Shown here one piece after another: positions 12,613 to 24,338 of a DNA stretch of 64,000 bases. The stretch's first letter is position 1, and every line of letters begins with the position of its first letter. The translations under genes and the position numbers were made by a program. Source of the DNA: Colocasia esculenta (lineage: Eukaryota > Streptophyta > Magnoliopsida > Alismatales > Araceae); assembly GCA_014218235.1 (NCBI GenBank), contig CM024757.1, positions 145,465,371-145,529,370 on the forward strand, read 5' to 3'. The notes under the pieces are model-generated. The model saw nothing but the letters and a program-made list of their open reading frames with translations. It searched no databases and was not told the DNA's origin.

Positions 12613-13405
12613 TAACATCAACTTTTGTGTAACCATACTTGGAATTTTTTTTGTTATTCCTTACAGAACCTATTACTTTATTCATCTTGATTATTTCAAT
12701 AGATTCTCTTTATCCCTATGGGATCTTTTAAAGAATAATTGTCTCATATATGACTTACTATATGATGTCTTCCCCGCTATCAAATTCAAATATTTTATAA
12801 GCGGGAAAAATGTGTATTTAAAATGCTGATATTTGAAATCTTGTTTGAATTCTGAAGATTTGTATAATGTGTTATCTTACTCATTGTTAGAAATATAGTT
12901 CTATCTTTGGACAGATACTAAGTAGTAAATGCGATGGTAGGTATAAGCAACATGGGTTATCTATCAGAACTCACCTACCACATCTTCTTTCTGTCAGATC
13001 TCCCTGACTTTCAGGAAAAGTCCTTCATTCCCCATACAACTGTCTGTCTGTCTTTAAATGCTCTGACAATCTCTCTATCTGAAGTTCTTTATACTTTATG
13101 TATTTCTATCTCACCTACCTCCAAAAGGATAGAGGTATTTGCATTTTTCTTGACCTTGCAAATATTTAGCTACCCACTAAAGCATACTTTCAGTTATGGT
13201 ATGGAGCTTGCAGTCATTTATTGATCTTGTCACATGGAGCCATGAAGCTATCTGTATAGCCTAAAGCCGTTGAGAATCTAAGAGCTGAAGGACCAATGGT
13301 CATCTAAGAAGCCTCAAGGTCTCAACATCCAAGGATCTAACGGCTATCTTTCAATGGCTATTTTCAAACGGTCAGTTCCAAATGGAAAGCTCAAATCTCT
13401 GATGC

Positions 13406-13413
13406 ATATATAT
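13406..13413 (+). promoter_or_regulatory. Probable TATA box of element C LTR
   Basis: TATATATG about 740 bp before the LTR end and downstream of the repeat array; the position fits the U3/R border. Not tested. Confidence 0.5.
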
Positions 13414-14144
13414 GAGCTGAAGTTTGAATTGAACACAACAACGCATGCAAGCGATATACACAAGAACCACAACTCAAGCATACACATCCACACCTTCTAC
13501 AGAAAAGAGAAAGAGAGATGCTCACAAGATCTGAAGAAAGCTAGTTGCTTCAAGGTTCCACTTTCAAGCTCTCCACATTCAAAAGTCTTTTCTTTGAGTG
13601 GCATTAGTATTCTAGATCATCTCAGTCCACCACCTTTGAGTCAGAAAGAGTTAGAGCAATCATTCTTATCTTGTATCTCTTTCTGATTTTCTATGTTTAC
13701 TCACTCCTTGAGCAGACACACTGTACTCTTTTCAGTATTGTAACCAGCAGGGGGTTTGTTCCCTATAGTGCCCCTTTTGTGAAGGGAAGACCTGCGGTTG
13801 TAGGTGTTTGTATTACCCCTTGGTGAAGGGAAAACTTGCTTGGGAGCGAGTGGGTTGTAATACCTCTCGGATTGAGAGAAGGCCAAGTGTTCTTGGCAGT
13901 TAGTGAAATCCCAAGTGGTTCTTTGGGACTGGACGTAGGACTTCCATGTGGGAAGGACCGAACCAGGATAAAAATTTTGTGCACCTTGTGTGATTGTTTT
14001 GGCCAAGTATTTCACTTGTTTCACACACTACACTAAGTACTAACATTACTATTTAGTGTTATCTATTTTTCAGATAATTTTAAGGTGCAAAGAAGTCCTA
14101 TTCTCCCCCCTCTAGGACATCTAAAGCTCTATCTCGATCCAACA

Positions 14145-14368
14145 GCCTCATATGTCCAGGCTTTCTGCATTCATAGCAAACTGATTCCTTCTTCTTTTTC
14201 TCCTTTCTCTTGGCTAAGATTTTTCGAATGATTTCTTCTTCACTGTCATTATCACTACTCTCACTGGTAGTGTTTTCATCCAAAGTGCTCTCCTCAGCCT
14301 TGATTGCATTGTTTGACCTTCCTCTTAGTGTTTTTTTTTGTAATCTCTTCACGTTGATCTCATGGGCC
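14145..14368 (-). pseudogene. gag: Element D gag, downstream piece, between insertions C and B
   Basis: Minus-strand Gag segment running from the B insertion (14368) to the C insertion (14145). It encodes HEINVKRLQKK, then an acidic Ser-rich stretch, a Lys/Arg-rich run, and the beginning of a zinc knuckle, CYECRKPGHM, whose last cysteine was removed by the insertion of C. It continues, in the pre-insertion gene, from the piece at 25324-25892. Confidence 0.85.
14364..14368. repeat. Target-site duplication of element B, left copy
   Basis: GGGCC immediately before the 5' LTR; the identical 5 bp follow the 3' LTR at 25324-25328. This shows that B is an intact insertion. Confidence 0.95.
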
Positions 14369-15354
14369 TGATGACCAAACTGCCCCATAATAAATATTTC
14401 CATTTATTATATATTAATTTGGATGATAACAAAATAACACTAATGGATTTCTTGAGCCTTGAGAACAGGAAGCAAAAGAAAATGAAAGATCAAGACAATC
14501 TGATATCTGACAAGACTCATCTGGACAACGTTGGACACAAGATACAAAGTTCTATGACATCTCTTTGGCGTGTACACAAGGATAAAAGACTGACGATCAG
14601 AAACTTCCTTTGTGATCAGTCTAACGTACACAAGGATAAGAGACAACGGACACTTCAACGTTCGAATTTGAATCAGCAGTTTAAATAGAAGACTCAAGAC
14701 GGAAAAGATATAGAGGTGCAACATCGCTTGATTTTAGAAGAAGAAGAAAGAAATCCATCTCTCACAATCTTTAGAACTTTGAAGAAGAGCGAAGCCTCCA
14801 CTCCAAACCTGTTCTAAGCTCTTAGCTCTCTGTGCTCAAAAAGAACCTTCTTTTGTAAGAGCCTGTGTGGTCCTTGGAGAGAAAAACCTTGTTAAATCTC
14901 TCTCTCTCTCGGGGGCTTAGGAGCTTCAGTGTGTAGCTGGTCAAGCTAGAGTCTGAAGCCTGTTTCCACACTCTTTTCTTATTAGATTGTGTTCCCTTCT
15001 GGACGAAGGAAGACCTGGTGGTATCCAGGGTGGTTGTTGTACCCTTCAGGCTGAAGGAAGACCAGTTGAGGCTGGGTGTAAAGATCCTTAAGGGGGATTG
15101 TACCCTTGGTAGTAAAATCCTGAGGTATTGCTCAGGGACTGGACGTAGGTCTCCTGTGGAGAGGAGTTCCGAACCAGGATAAAAATCCTTGTGTCTTGTG
15201 GATGTGTTTTGTGTGATTGTTGTCTTGTTTTCTAACTCTAACCTTGTTATTAAGTTGTGCAATCTTTCAGTAAACAGGTTTTAATCAAAGATCGAAGTTT
15301 TAATAACCCATTCACCCCCCCCCCCCCCCCTCTGGGCTAGCTAGCTGGGCAACA
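14369..15354 (+). repeat. Element B 5' LTR
   Basis: 986 bp, TGATGACC...GGGCAACA. It contains two copies of an ACACAAGGATAA motif (about 14575 and 14630), a TATA-like site and a long C run at about 15315-15330 near U5. It matches the 3' LTR over its whole length. Confidence 0.95.
14680..14688 (+). promoter_or_regulatory. TATA-like element of element B LTR
   Basis: TTTAAATAG upstream of a purine-rich leader; the same site is in the 3' LTR near 24654. It is the most likely core promoter by position. Confidence 0.4.
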
Positions 15355-15356
15355 AG

Positions 15357-15371
15357 TGGTATCAGAGCCCG
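15357..15371 (+). other. Element B primer binding site
   Basis: TGGTATCAGAGCCCG, the standard initiator tRNA-Met primer site, two bases after the 5' LTR. Confidence 0.95.
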
Positions 15372-15418
15372 TCTCTTCGACAAAGAAGAAGATCCAACGA
15401 TCTGAAGAGCAAAGATCA

Positions 15419-17188
15419 ATGGCAGCCCAAAGTAACTTCGAAGGTCAGTCAGTCAACAGGCCTCCCTTGTTCGATGGAGAAGATTACACTTACTGGAAGA
15501 CCAGAATGGAATATTTTCTACAAGGTCATGATTACACAATCTGGTCCATTGTAGAAGAAGGTGATCTTTTGGTCACAAACGCTAAGGCTCAGTGGACAGA
15601 TGATGATAGGAAAAGAATATCCTTAAACTGCAAAGCCAAGAGCATATTATGCTGTGCCCTAAGCAAGAAAGAGTTCAATAGAGTCTCAGCCTGCAAGTCC
15701 GCAATGGAAATGTGGGAAAAGCTCAAAATTACCTATGAAGGGACAGACAAGGTAAAGGAGACAAGAATTATATTCTAGTAGCTCAATATGAAAGATTTCA
15801 GATGCAGACAGGTGAATCAATAACTCAAATGTTCAGCAGATTCACTGTCATCACAAATGGATTAGCTGGCTTGGGAAAGGTTTATGATGTACCAGATATG
15901 GTTAGAAAAGTCCTCAGATCTTTACCATCTTCATGGACTCCGAAGGTAACAGCCATTGAGGAAGCCAATGATTTAAAATTAATGTCATTGGAAAAGCTAA
16001 TAGGATCTCTCATGGCTCATGAGATAAACATGGAGAGATTAGGAGAATCCTCCAGCAGAAGGAAACAATCAAATGCTCTCAAAGCAAGTGAAGAGAATTC
16101 AGAAGAATCTTTGAATAATAGTGAGAGTAGTAAAGACAGTGATGATGAAGAAGCCATGCTGTCTCGAAGACTTCAAAGGATTCTGGCAAAGAAAAAGAAA
16201 TATCAGTCCGGAAGAAAATTTGTTAAGAAAAACAAAGACTTCAGAAAACCAGAAGTAAAGGATCAAAGAAAGGAGAAGTGATTTGTTATGAATGCAAGAA
16301 GCCTGGACATATCAAGGCAGATTGTCCCATGATCAAAAAGAATGATCACAAGAAGAAGGACAACTTCAGAAGATTTAAGAAGGACAGAAAGAAAGCAATG
16401 GCAGCTGCTTGGGAGAACAGCAGTGACTCAGACAGTGAGTCAAGCTCGAGCAGTGAAGGTGAAGAAGCCAACTTGGCTCTCATGGCCAACACCGAAGACA
16501 AGGTAACCTCTGACTCTTCTTTTAATTCATGCAATGATTCAGATTCTGATAATTTGGAAAATGCTTTAATGAACTTTATGAAAAATACAAAGAAGTATGC
16601 AAATTACTTAAAACTAGTAAGAAGAATATAATCTGCTTAGAAAATACAAACTCAGACCTAAGAACAGAAAATGAAGAACTTGAAAAACAAATTACTGAAC
16701 ATAAAAGAAGAAATGAATTATTATGTGAAGATTTAAAAGAGAAAAATAAGAAAATAAATCATCTAGAAAAACAAGAAGACTTAGGTGAACTTAAAATAGA
16801 AATAGAAAGACTAAATAAAGAAAATGATAATCTATCAAGTACACTAGAAAAATTTACCAATGGTAAAAACTCTTTAATATTAAAAGGTGCTAGGAGATCG
16901 GGTAAAAAGAAAAATGGATTAGGATATACACCCCCAGACAATGAAGAAACCATAATATACCCTAAAACATATCCAACACCAAAATTTGTACCCGAACAAG
17001 ATGTAGCATACAAAGCTGATTTCAAATACATAGAAAAAGTAACTAAGTTATCCTGCTGCAGTCACTGCAACAAGTTAGGACATATTAAAATGACATGCCC
17101 AACAAGACATAAAAAATGGATATTAAAAGGTAAAGTTGATGATACTAACCAATCAGGACCCAAAAGAATTTGGGTACCTAAAGCTTGA
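15419..17188 (+). pseudogene. gag: Element B gag, with frameshifts
   Basis: Particle protein of about 590 codons from ATG 15419 to TGA 17186-17188. The N-terminal half carries the copia Gag (UBN2-type) signature, with DGEDYTYWKTRMEYFL and YEGTDKVKETR. A first zinc knuckle CYECKKPGHIKADC starts near 16283. A long Glu/Lys-rich coiled-coil-like region covers about 16620-16880. A second knuckle, CSHCNKLGHIKMTC, lies near 17056, and the end is RIWVPKA. The frame is broken at about 15770 (single-base loss), about 16280 and about 16610. Its last codon overlaps the pol ATG (TGATG). Two knuckles separated by a coiled coil recur in element O. Confidence 0.9.
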
Positions 17189-20100
17189 TGTTCTCATTTC
17201 AGGTTAACCCTCGAGCATCCAAATGGTATTTGGATAGTGGGTGCTCAAGGCATATGTCAGGCAACAAGAAGATATTTGTTGATCTCCAAGCTGAAGAAGG
17301 TACAGTCACCTATGGAGATAATGGAAAAGGGACTGTGATAGGAAGCGGGTCTGTGAACATCAAAGGAAAATCAGTCATAAAGGATGTAATGCTGGTCAAA
17401 GGGTTAAAGCACAATCTCATCAGCATCAGCCAGTTGTGTGACAAAGGCCATCAAATTCAGTTTCAAGAATCAAAATGCAGTATCTTAAAGGATGGTGCAG
17501 TCATATTTGAAGCCTACAGAGAAAGAAATTTGTATGTTCTATATCTCGATGAACTCAAGGATCAAGATGTGTGTTTGGCAGCTAGCAAAGATAAATCAAC
17601 TGAGTTGTGGCACAGAAGATTGGGCCACTGCAGCTTGGATGGGCTGAACAAGCTCAGAAAGAGAAAACTAGTTGAAGGACTGCCAAAGGTAAATTTCAGA
17701 TTGGATAGCATTTGCAGACCTTGTGCAAGAGGAAAGCACACCAAGAGCTCCTTCAAATCAAAGACTGTAGTAACCACCTCAAAGCCCTTAGAACTACTTC
17801 ACATGGATTTATTTGGGCCAATGAGGACTACCAGTTTGGGAGGAAAGAATTTTGGATTTGTAATAGTTGATGATTATTCAAGATTCACTTGGGTATCCTT
17901 TTTAGAGCACAAAGATGACACATTTGAAAATTTTGTCAGCTTCAGTAAGAAAGTTCAGAAAGATCAGAAATTCTCAATTGTCTCTATTCGATCAGATCAT
18001 GGTGGTGAGTTTCAGAATGAAAAGTTTACGAAGTTCTGTGATGATCAAGGAATTGAGCACAACTTCTCAGCTCCAAGGACACCTCAACAGAATGGAATTG
18101 CTGAGAGGAAAACAGAACTCTTTTGGATATGGCAAGATCAATGTTATCAGAATATGATCTGCCAAGATATTTCTGGGCCGAAGCTATCAACACTGCATGT
18201 TATATCATAAATAGAGTGATGATCAGGCCAATTCTGAAAAAGACTGCTTATGAACTCTACAAAGAAAAGAAGCCAAAGATTAGCCATTTCAGAGTATTTG
18301 GATGTCCTTGCTTCATCCATAACAATGGAAAAAGGGACATTGGTAAGTTGGATGCCAAATCAGATGAAGGCATTTTCATGGGGTACTCCTCTAAACCTAA
18401 AGGTTATAGAGTTTTCAATAAACGTTCCTTATTGATTGAACAATCAGTACATGTTATTTTTGATGAATCTAACCCTTCCTTGAAAAAGGAAGAAATTAGT
18501 GACATTGATGATGCAGATGACTTGTCCGAAAAATTAAAGAAAACTTCAATTAAGGACAAAGAGGATCCAACTCTGGAAGAACTGCAGCAAACAGAAATCC
18601 AACATGAAGATCTTCCAAAGGAATGGAGATATCAGAAAGATCACCCTCCTGAAAACATCATTGGTGATCCATCTGTAGGGTAAGAACTAGAGGTAATGTA
18701 ATTCCATGCGACTATTTAGCATTTGTCTCTCAAGTAGAACCTAAGACAGTCAATGAAGCTTTATCTGATGAATCTTGGATACTAGCCATGCAAGATGAAC
18801 TAAATCAGTTCAAGAGAAACCAAGTATGGTCACTTGTTCCTAGACCATCCAATCATTCAGTTATTGGCACCAAATGGGTGTTCAGAAATAAACTGGATGA
18901 GTCTGGAATAATCTTAAGGAACAAAGCCAGATTGGTGGCTCAAGGCTACTCCCAAGAGGAAGGCATAGATTTCGATGAAACTTATGCACCTGTAGCTAGA
19001 CTTGAGGCCATTAGGATTTTACTTGCTTATGCATCTGCACTTGATTTAAAACTTTTTCAAATGGATGTCAAATCAGCCTTTTTAAATGGTTTCATCAAGG
19101 AGGAAGTTTATGTTGAACAACCTCCAGGTTTTGACGACTCTGAATTTCCAAATCATGTATTTAAACTACATAAGGCTTTATATGGTCTAAAGCAAGCTCC
19201 TAGAGCCTGGTATGAAAGGCTCAGTACTTTCTTATTAAATCATGGTTTCACTAGAGGTAAAGTAGATAGTACATTATTTATAAAATCTAAGGTTAAACAT
19301 ATACTTCTTGTACAAATCTATGTAGATGATATTATTTTTGGATCTACTGATGAATCTCTTTGCAAGTACTTTGAAAAGCTTATGCAGGGAGAATTCGAAA
19401 TGAGCTTGATGGGGGAGTTAAGCTACTTCCTTGGATTGCAAATCAAGCAAGGGAAGGATGGCACTCATATCTGTCAAGCAAAGTACACCAAAGAGCTGTT
19501 GAAGAAATTTGGATTTGAAGATGCAAAGCCATTATCAACTCCAATGAGCACATCAACCAGAATGGACAGTGATCAAAAAGGTAAAAGGGTAGATCAAAAG
19601 AATTATCGAGGTATGATAGGATCATTACTTTACTTAACTGCCAGTAGACCAGACATTTTGTTCAGTGTATGCATGTGTGCTAGATATCAGGCAGACCCTA
19701 GAGAGTCTCACTTAATCTCTGTAAAAAGAATATTTAGATATTTAGCTAGAACTCATGATTTAGGTCTCTGGTATCCTAGATCTTGTGAGATAAATCTAAT
19801 AGGATATTCAGATGCTGATTATGCTGGTTGCAAAGTAGATAGAAAGAGCACCAGTGGATGTTGTCAGTTTCTTGCAGGATGCTTAATATCATGGACATCC
19901 AAGAAACAAAATTCAGTAGCTCTATCAACAGCTGAGGCGGAATATGTTGCTGCTGGAAGTTGCTGTACACAACTTCTTTGGATAAAGCAACAACTTGAAG
20001 ATTTCGGCATTCACATCAAATCAATTCCTCTATTGTGTGATAATACAAGTGCCATCAACCTCACCAAAAATCCAGTTCAACACTCAAGGACGAAGCACAT

Positions 20101-20260
20101 TGAGGTAAGATATCATTTTATTCGAGACCATGTAGCTAGTGGTAATTTAGAAATTTCGTTTATAGATACAAATGGTCAATTGGCAGATATCTTCACAAAA
20201 GCCCTACCTGAAGAGAGATTTACATCTCTTAGAAGGGAACTAGGGATGTGCAATTTGTGA
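17188..20260 (+). pseudogene. pol: Element B pol: protease, integrase, RT, RNase H
   Basis: Copia polyprotein starting at ATG 17188, in a different frame from gag. The protease has WYLDSGCSRHMSG. The integrase has the HHCC zinc region (WHRRLGH ... CRPC, about 17606-17730) and the D-D-E core (HMDLFGP, IRSDHGGEF, PQQNGIAER). Reverse transcriptase has KWVFRNK, LVAQGYSQ and the active-site YVDDIIFGS at about 19319. RNase H has YSDADYAG, STAEAEYVAA and KHIEVRYHF, ending ADIFTKAL. Breaks: a frameshift just after the integrase Glu (about 18110) and another near 18680. From 18788 to 20260 the RT-RNase H part is open for 490 codons and keeps all the catalytic residues I can check. Confidence 0.93.
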
Positions 20261-20664
20261 AAGAATTTCTGTGATTTTATTGACATATAAATTTTTCAGA
20301 TTAAATGAAAGTTCTCTCTCCGTTAAAGTTAAGCAAAACTCTGTTATCTATATGCTTTGACCGCTTCTGTGTAGAAAGTTGTTTGACTTGTCAAACCTTT
20401 TTGTCGCTTTCTACCTTTGCCGCCCTTTGGCGCTCCTCCTTTCATTAAAGTAATATTATTTTATCCAAATCGCTTTGAGATCGATTCGTCTTCTACCTTT
20501 ACCCTTTTTATTCTCTATCTGTTCACCCAAAGCTGATGCCCTAACGATTTTGGATCGACTCTCTGCAACTTTCGAAGCCTTCTTCTCTTCCCGCGAAGAA
20601 TTCCTTCGAGAACTTCCGTCCCTTCCATCATCCTCCCTTCCAGAATCTTTTCTTCTCTGCACCC
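20261..20664 (+). other. Element B spacer between pol and third ORF
   Basis: 404 bp, C/T-rich toward its end, without coding potential on the plus strand. It would contain the leader or promoter of the third ORF if that is expressed separately. I see no clear TATA box and no convincing splice site. Confidence 0.5.
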
Positions 20665-23600
20665 ATGGCCGCTCCGTTGATCTCCGGAAGTGTTGGGGGC
20701 TACAGTGCTGAGTATTTATCCCCAAGGGAGCAAGAAAGATTTACGTTTGTGAAGACGAAGATTTGCGGAAATAAGGCAGTGGATGTTCAGAATCTTGAGA
20801 AGATGGCTTGGCCAGGCTAGTTGATACTCTAAGAAGATCGCAGTGGATGGATGTGGTCACCTTCAGTGAGGTAAGCTACCCGGACTTGGTAAAAGCCTTC
20901 TACATCTGTCTGAAGTCAGAAGTAGATGGATCCCTTGTTTCCTCTGTCAAGGGTATCCAAATCAGAATAACCCATGAGCTTTTGCGTGATCTGTTTGGAG
21001 TAAAGACCTCTGGATTTAGTGGCATTCACTCTGTGAATGATGAAGTCAAAGGTCTCGGGATTATCAGTCCAGGCTTTAAGTTGAAGGATGGGAAGCTTGA
21101 TATTAATCAGATGTCCGCGTTCAATCGATTGCTTCACTTTATAGTCTGCCAAATCTTAGTACCCCGTAGTGCTACCTTTTCCTCATGCACTAGGGCAGAT
21201 TCGGACATAATGTTCTGGGCAATCCAGAACAAAGAGATAAACCTGGCCGCAGTGATGATTGAGCGAATGATGTTTGCTCATGCTCAGTTATGGGAAACAA
21301 AGAGCAAGTTGAATGTTTCCCTTCCGTATGCCCATCTTCTGACCAAGATTTTCAAGCACTTTGGAGTAGATCTGTCAGGTGCGGTAGCTGAAAAGATGGG
21401 CCAGTCTATAAGGTCCAGAAACCTGAAGAAAAGTGGTTTTTCAGTGCAAGAAGGAGTTTGGTCAAAATCCTCTGTGGCTGAAGGAGAAGCAGTTATTGCA
21501 GATATTCCAGAAGCAGTAGAAGTAGAGCAAGCAGATCCAGCAGAGCAAGCAGCAGCAAGTCTAGCAGAGCAAGAACCAGTTGAGTCAGCTGTGGGATGCC
21601 AATCCGAAGCTCAATTGGAAGAGGGTGCAGCTGGTGTGGCAGATTCCTTGCCCACCACCTTAGTCGCCTCTATTTTAAGAGAGGTATTGGACTCCATTCC
21701 CTCCATCTCAGTCTCTTCTAAGGCAGGGACCTGATGAAGAAGTTATGGCAGCAGGCCATACTGAAGTTCAGTCTGAATTAGTTGCAGATGTTGAGGTACA
21801 AGCAGGTACTCAACAGATGTTGTCTTGGAAGAAGCTCCTGCTCAGGGGGAGCAAGAAAGTATTGAAGTCCCTGCTCCCATTCAGGGGGAGCATGCTGAGA
21901 TTGAAAAGCCAGAGAATGAAGCCTTTTCTGAGAAAGCTGCACCTACTCAGGAAATTCCAGCTCCAGCCATGGTTGATGTTAGTGAAGGCCCAAGTGCAAC
22001 TATAAATCTTGAGGAGCCTGTCTCTCAGCAAGGTAAGCTGAAAAGAGTTGTTCACAGGAGGTCAAGGAAGGGCCATAGAAAAGTAAAGTTGAAGCATGTT
22101 ATGGCCTTGTTAAAAGCCCAAGGAGAAATCTTGGCATCAGTTCAGTCTGGCATACAAGGAATTGTTTCAAATCAAGTTTCAACCTCCTCAGACGTATCCT
22201 CAATAAGAAATGCAATGAGGTATTTCAATAAAGAAATGTCCGATATGAAGAATTTGCTGGCTAATCTTTCCAGGTCTAGTGGTGTCCCTCCTGCACCTAC
22301 TCAGAGCAGTCCAGCTGAAGTTCCTAGGCCACCAGGGCCTCCAGCAGAAGTCTCTCGGCCAACAGGGCCGCCAGTTCAAGGGTCAGGGCCATCAGTTGTA
22401 AAGTCACCCGGACCAGTGGCAGCCTCAGGGTCTTCAGGACCCTCTCCAGCAGTCAGAGAAAGTCAGGCCAAAGGAAAAGAGCCAGTGTCAGTCTCCAAGG
22501 CCCCTGATACTTCATCTCTTGCCACTCCAACCCTCTCCACACCTTCATCTCCTCCTACTGCACCTCCTGCTCCACCAACCATAAAACATCCCATGCCTCG
22601 CACCCAACCTTCCTCATCCTCTACTTCATCTCAACCCTCCTTCTCACCTACTCCAGCTCACATCTCAGCTCCATCCTCATTAACTCCTCAACCTTCACCT
22701 ATTAAAATTCAAACATCTCATCTTCAACCAACCTCTTCCTTTAATCCTAAACATTTTTTCTATCCTCCTACTCCTCCTAATTCTGTTATCTTTCCTTCAG
22801 TTAAACCTCTGCCTCTTGGTATCTTTGACACCAATGTTCCAGACAATTTGAAAGGAACACCCTCCTCACCATTCTTTCCACAGCCTCTCACATTCACAGG
22901 ACTGACCCTCCAAGTCCTGCCTTAAAAAAGAGAAAAACCTCTTCATCTCTAAGCACCCCTTCTGCTCCTCTATACCCTCCTTTATGGTACTCTCTTACTC
23001 TTGATCCTAAGAGAAGACCTATCTACAAAGAATACCTCCAGAAATGCATTCTTTCTACCATTTATGGTATTCCTTTTCTCAACCTCTCCGAACACCTGGA
23101 CATTGTTCTTCCTTTTACTCAGATATCTCAAGCTTTCAAATCCAAAATCTTTGAGGGCACTGAGTTCAAGACTGAAGATCAGTGGGCAGCTATCAAAGGA
23201 AATAAGGCTCAGTATTCAAAATACCTGACTGCAAGGGCCGAATCCCTCTCTCTCAGAGCTCACCCACTCACCTTCTCTGAGTGGTTTATCTTCCAGCATA
23301 AGAACTCTTGGGGATCCTTCATTTTAAAGGAAATTCGCATTGCCAGAGCCTTTCAGCTGTACAGTGACTTCTGTTACTTGAACAAAATTCCAGAAGTTCA
23401 GTTTTGCCAGTTCAATTCGCAGATTACTGTGCTGCAATCAGAAACCCCTCTCAACCTTCCTCTTAAAGTAGACTTTGTCTCCTTCAAGGTTGATTTTCCA
23501 GTTCTTCTGCCGAAGCTGCACTCTTTGGTGTTTGATTCAGATGCTGGGTCTCATGCTTTAGATATGTTTGCAAGACAGTTGGGCCGGATGTCCGCCAAGC

Positions 23601-24193
23601 AGGGCCGATCTCCTTCCTTTTTGCGGTTCATCTTCAGAGAATATCACTCTGGCCGCATGTCTTCTCAGACCTTAGCTCCACTCATTTCTGAGTGTGAAAG
23701 ACTCACCTCAACAGAATGGGAGCTTCTCTATCGGGCCTCTTATCAGCAATTGGAAGCTATCAATTCAGATCTAGTTAGTCAGAGGAAGCCTGCTCTTTCT
23801 GCAGAAGCCTTTATGGATCTAAATTCCATCGCACCCATACCAGAGCTCTATGCTGTATGGGCATCTAGATATTCTGCTTTCTATGCCTTAAAGCAGGATC
23901 TGTTAAATCAAAAGATTCACTATCCAATTTCCTTGGACAGATTTCTCCATAGGGCCAGTTTTGGCAAGAGTACTTACTACAGATTCATTTTGGACAAAAC
24001 TCAGTATGGAGAATTCTTAGAGCAGCAAAGGCAACTCTACATTCAGAGGAACATCCCTTCCATGGGACCCTCCTTCTCAGTTGCTTCTGGCATTTTTCTA
24101 CAACTTTTTGAGGATCTTGAGATCAAGGCATGGGCTGTTATCTCACAGCATGCCTCCTTGTTATCTCCTCTGTATTATCTTTCTCCATCTTAA
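20665..24193 (+). pseudogene. Element B third ORF, large post-pol gene, with frameshifts
   Basis: About 1,175 codons from ATG 20665 (MAAPLISGSVGGYSAEYL) to TAA near 24193, followed along three reading frames. The order is: N-terminal domain of the putative-plant-transposon-protein type (about 20800-21440; SYPDLVKAF, LLRDLFGV); Glu/Ala-rich acidic linker; basic patch KRVVHRRSRKGHRKVK (about 22040), which could be a nuclear signal; a coiled-coil-like helix; a long Pro/Ser-rich tract (22280-22900); and a C-terminal folded-looking domain of about 400 residues (22990-24193). The last domain recurs in element C and the first in element A. Frame breaks fall near 20806, 21734, 21825 and 22920. It shows no signal peptide or obvious transmembrane segment. 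Its function is unknown to me; in the literature the corresponding Sirevirus ORF is called env-like. Confidence 0.75.
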
Positions 24194-24324
24194 TAAAAAT
24201 CTTTCTCTCTTCTTTGTCTCACAGCTTATCTTTTTGCCTAATGACAAATGGGGGAGACAACTAACGTAAATCTGAAAAACATATTTCATTCTTTGTATGA
24301 TGTTTAGTATATTTTGTCATCATC

Positions 24325-24337
24325 AAAAAGGGGGAGA
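24325..24337 (+). other. Element B polypurine tract
   Basis: AAAAAGGGGGAGA preceded by GTCATCATC and followed almost at once by the 3' LTR start TGATGACC. Confidence 0.92.
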
Positions 24338-24338
24338 T

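Larger units (their letters stand above)
11905..14144 (+). repeat. Element C 3' LTR
   Basis: 2,240 bp bounded by TGTTG and CAACA, preceded by a PPT and followed abruptly by the gag gene of element D. It holds a 36-bp tandem array (12194-12612), a TATA box (about 13406), and the C-rich U5 motif TTCTCCCCCCTCTAGG at 14101-14116. One pair of GTGTCAACAC motifs, 21 bp apart, lies near 12107. The 5 bp after it (14145-14149, GCCTC) should be the target duplication; the other copy is outside the window. Confidence 0.85.

Noticed and set aside
13701..14024. Overlapping open frames on both strands at the end of element C LTR
   Set aside because: They fall in the R-U5 part of the LTR and have no homology I recognise.
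14145..14403. A single small gene with a zinc knuckle on the minus strand
   Set aside because: Its ends are made of LTR sequence from elements C and B; only the middle is gag of element D.
14822..15262. Minus-strand open frame of 146 codons, with a close copy at 24811-25290
   Set aside because: It lies inside the two LTRs of element B and is duplicated only because the LTRs are; antisense to the retroelement and without a domain.
20665..24193. Third ORF of element B as a true envelope gene
   Set aside because: No signal peptide, no convincing transmembrane segment, and a basic plus Pro/Ser-rich middle; position alone does not prove an envelope.
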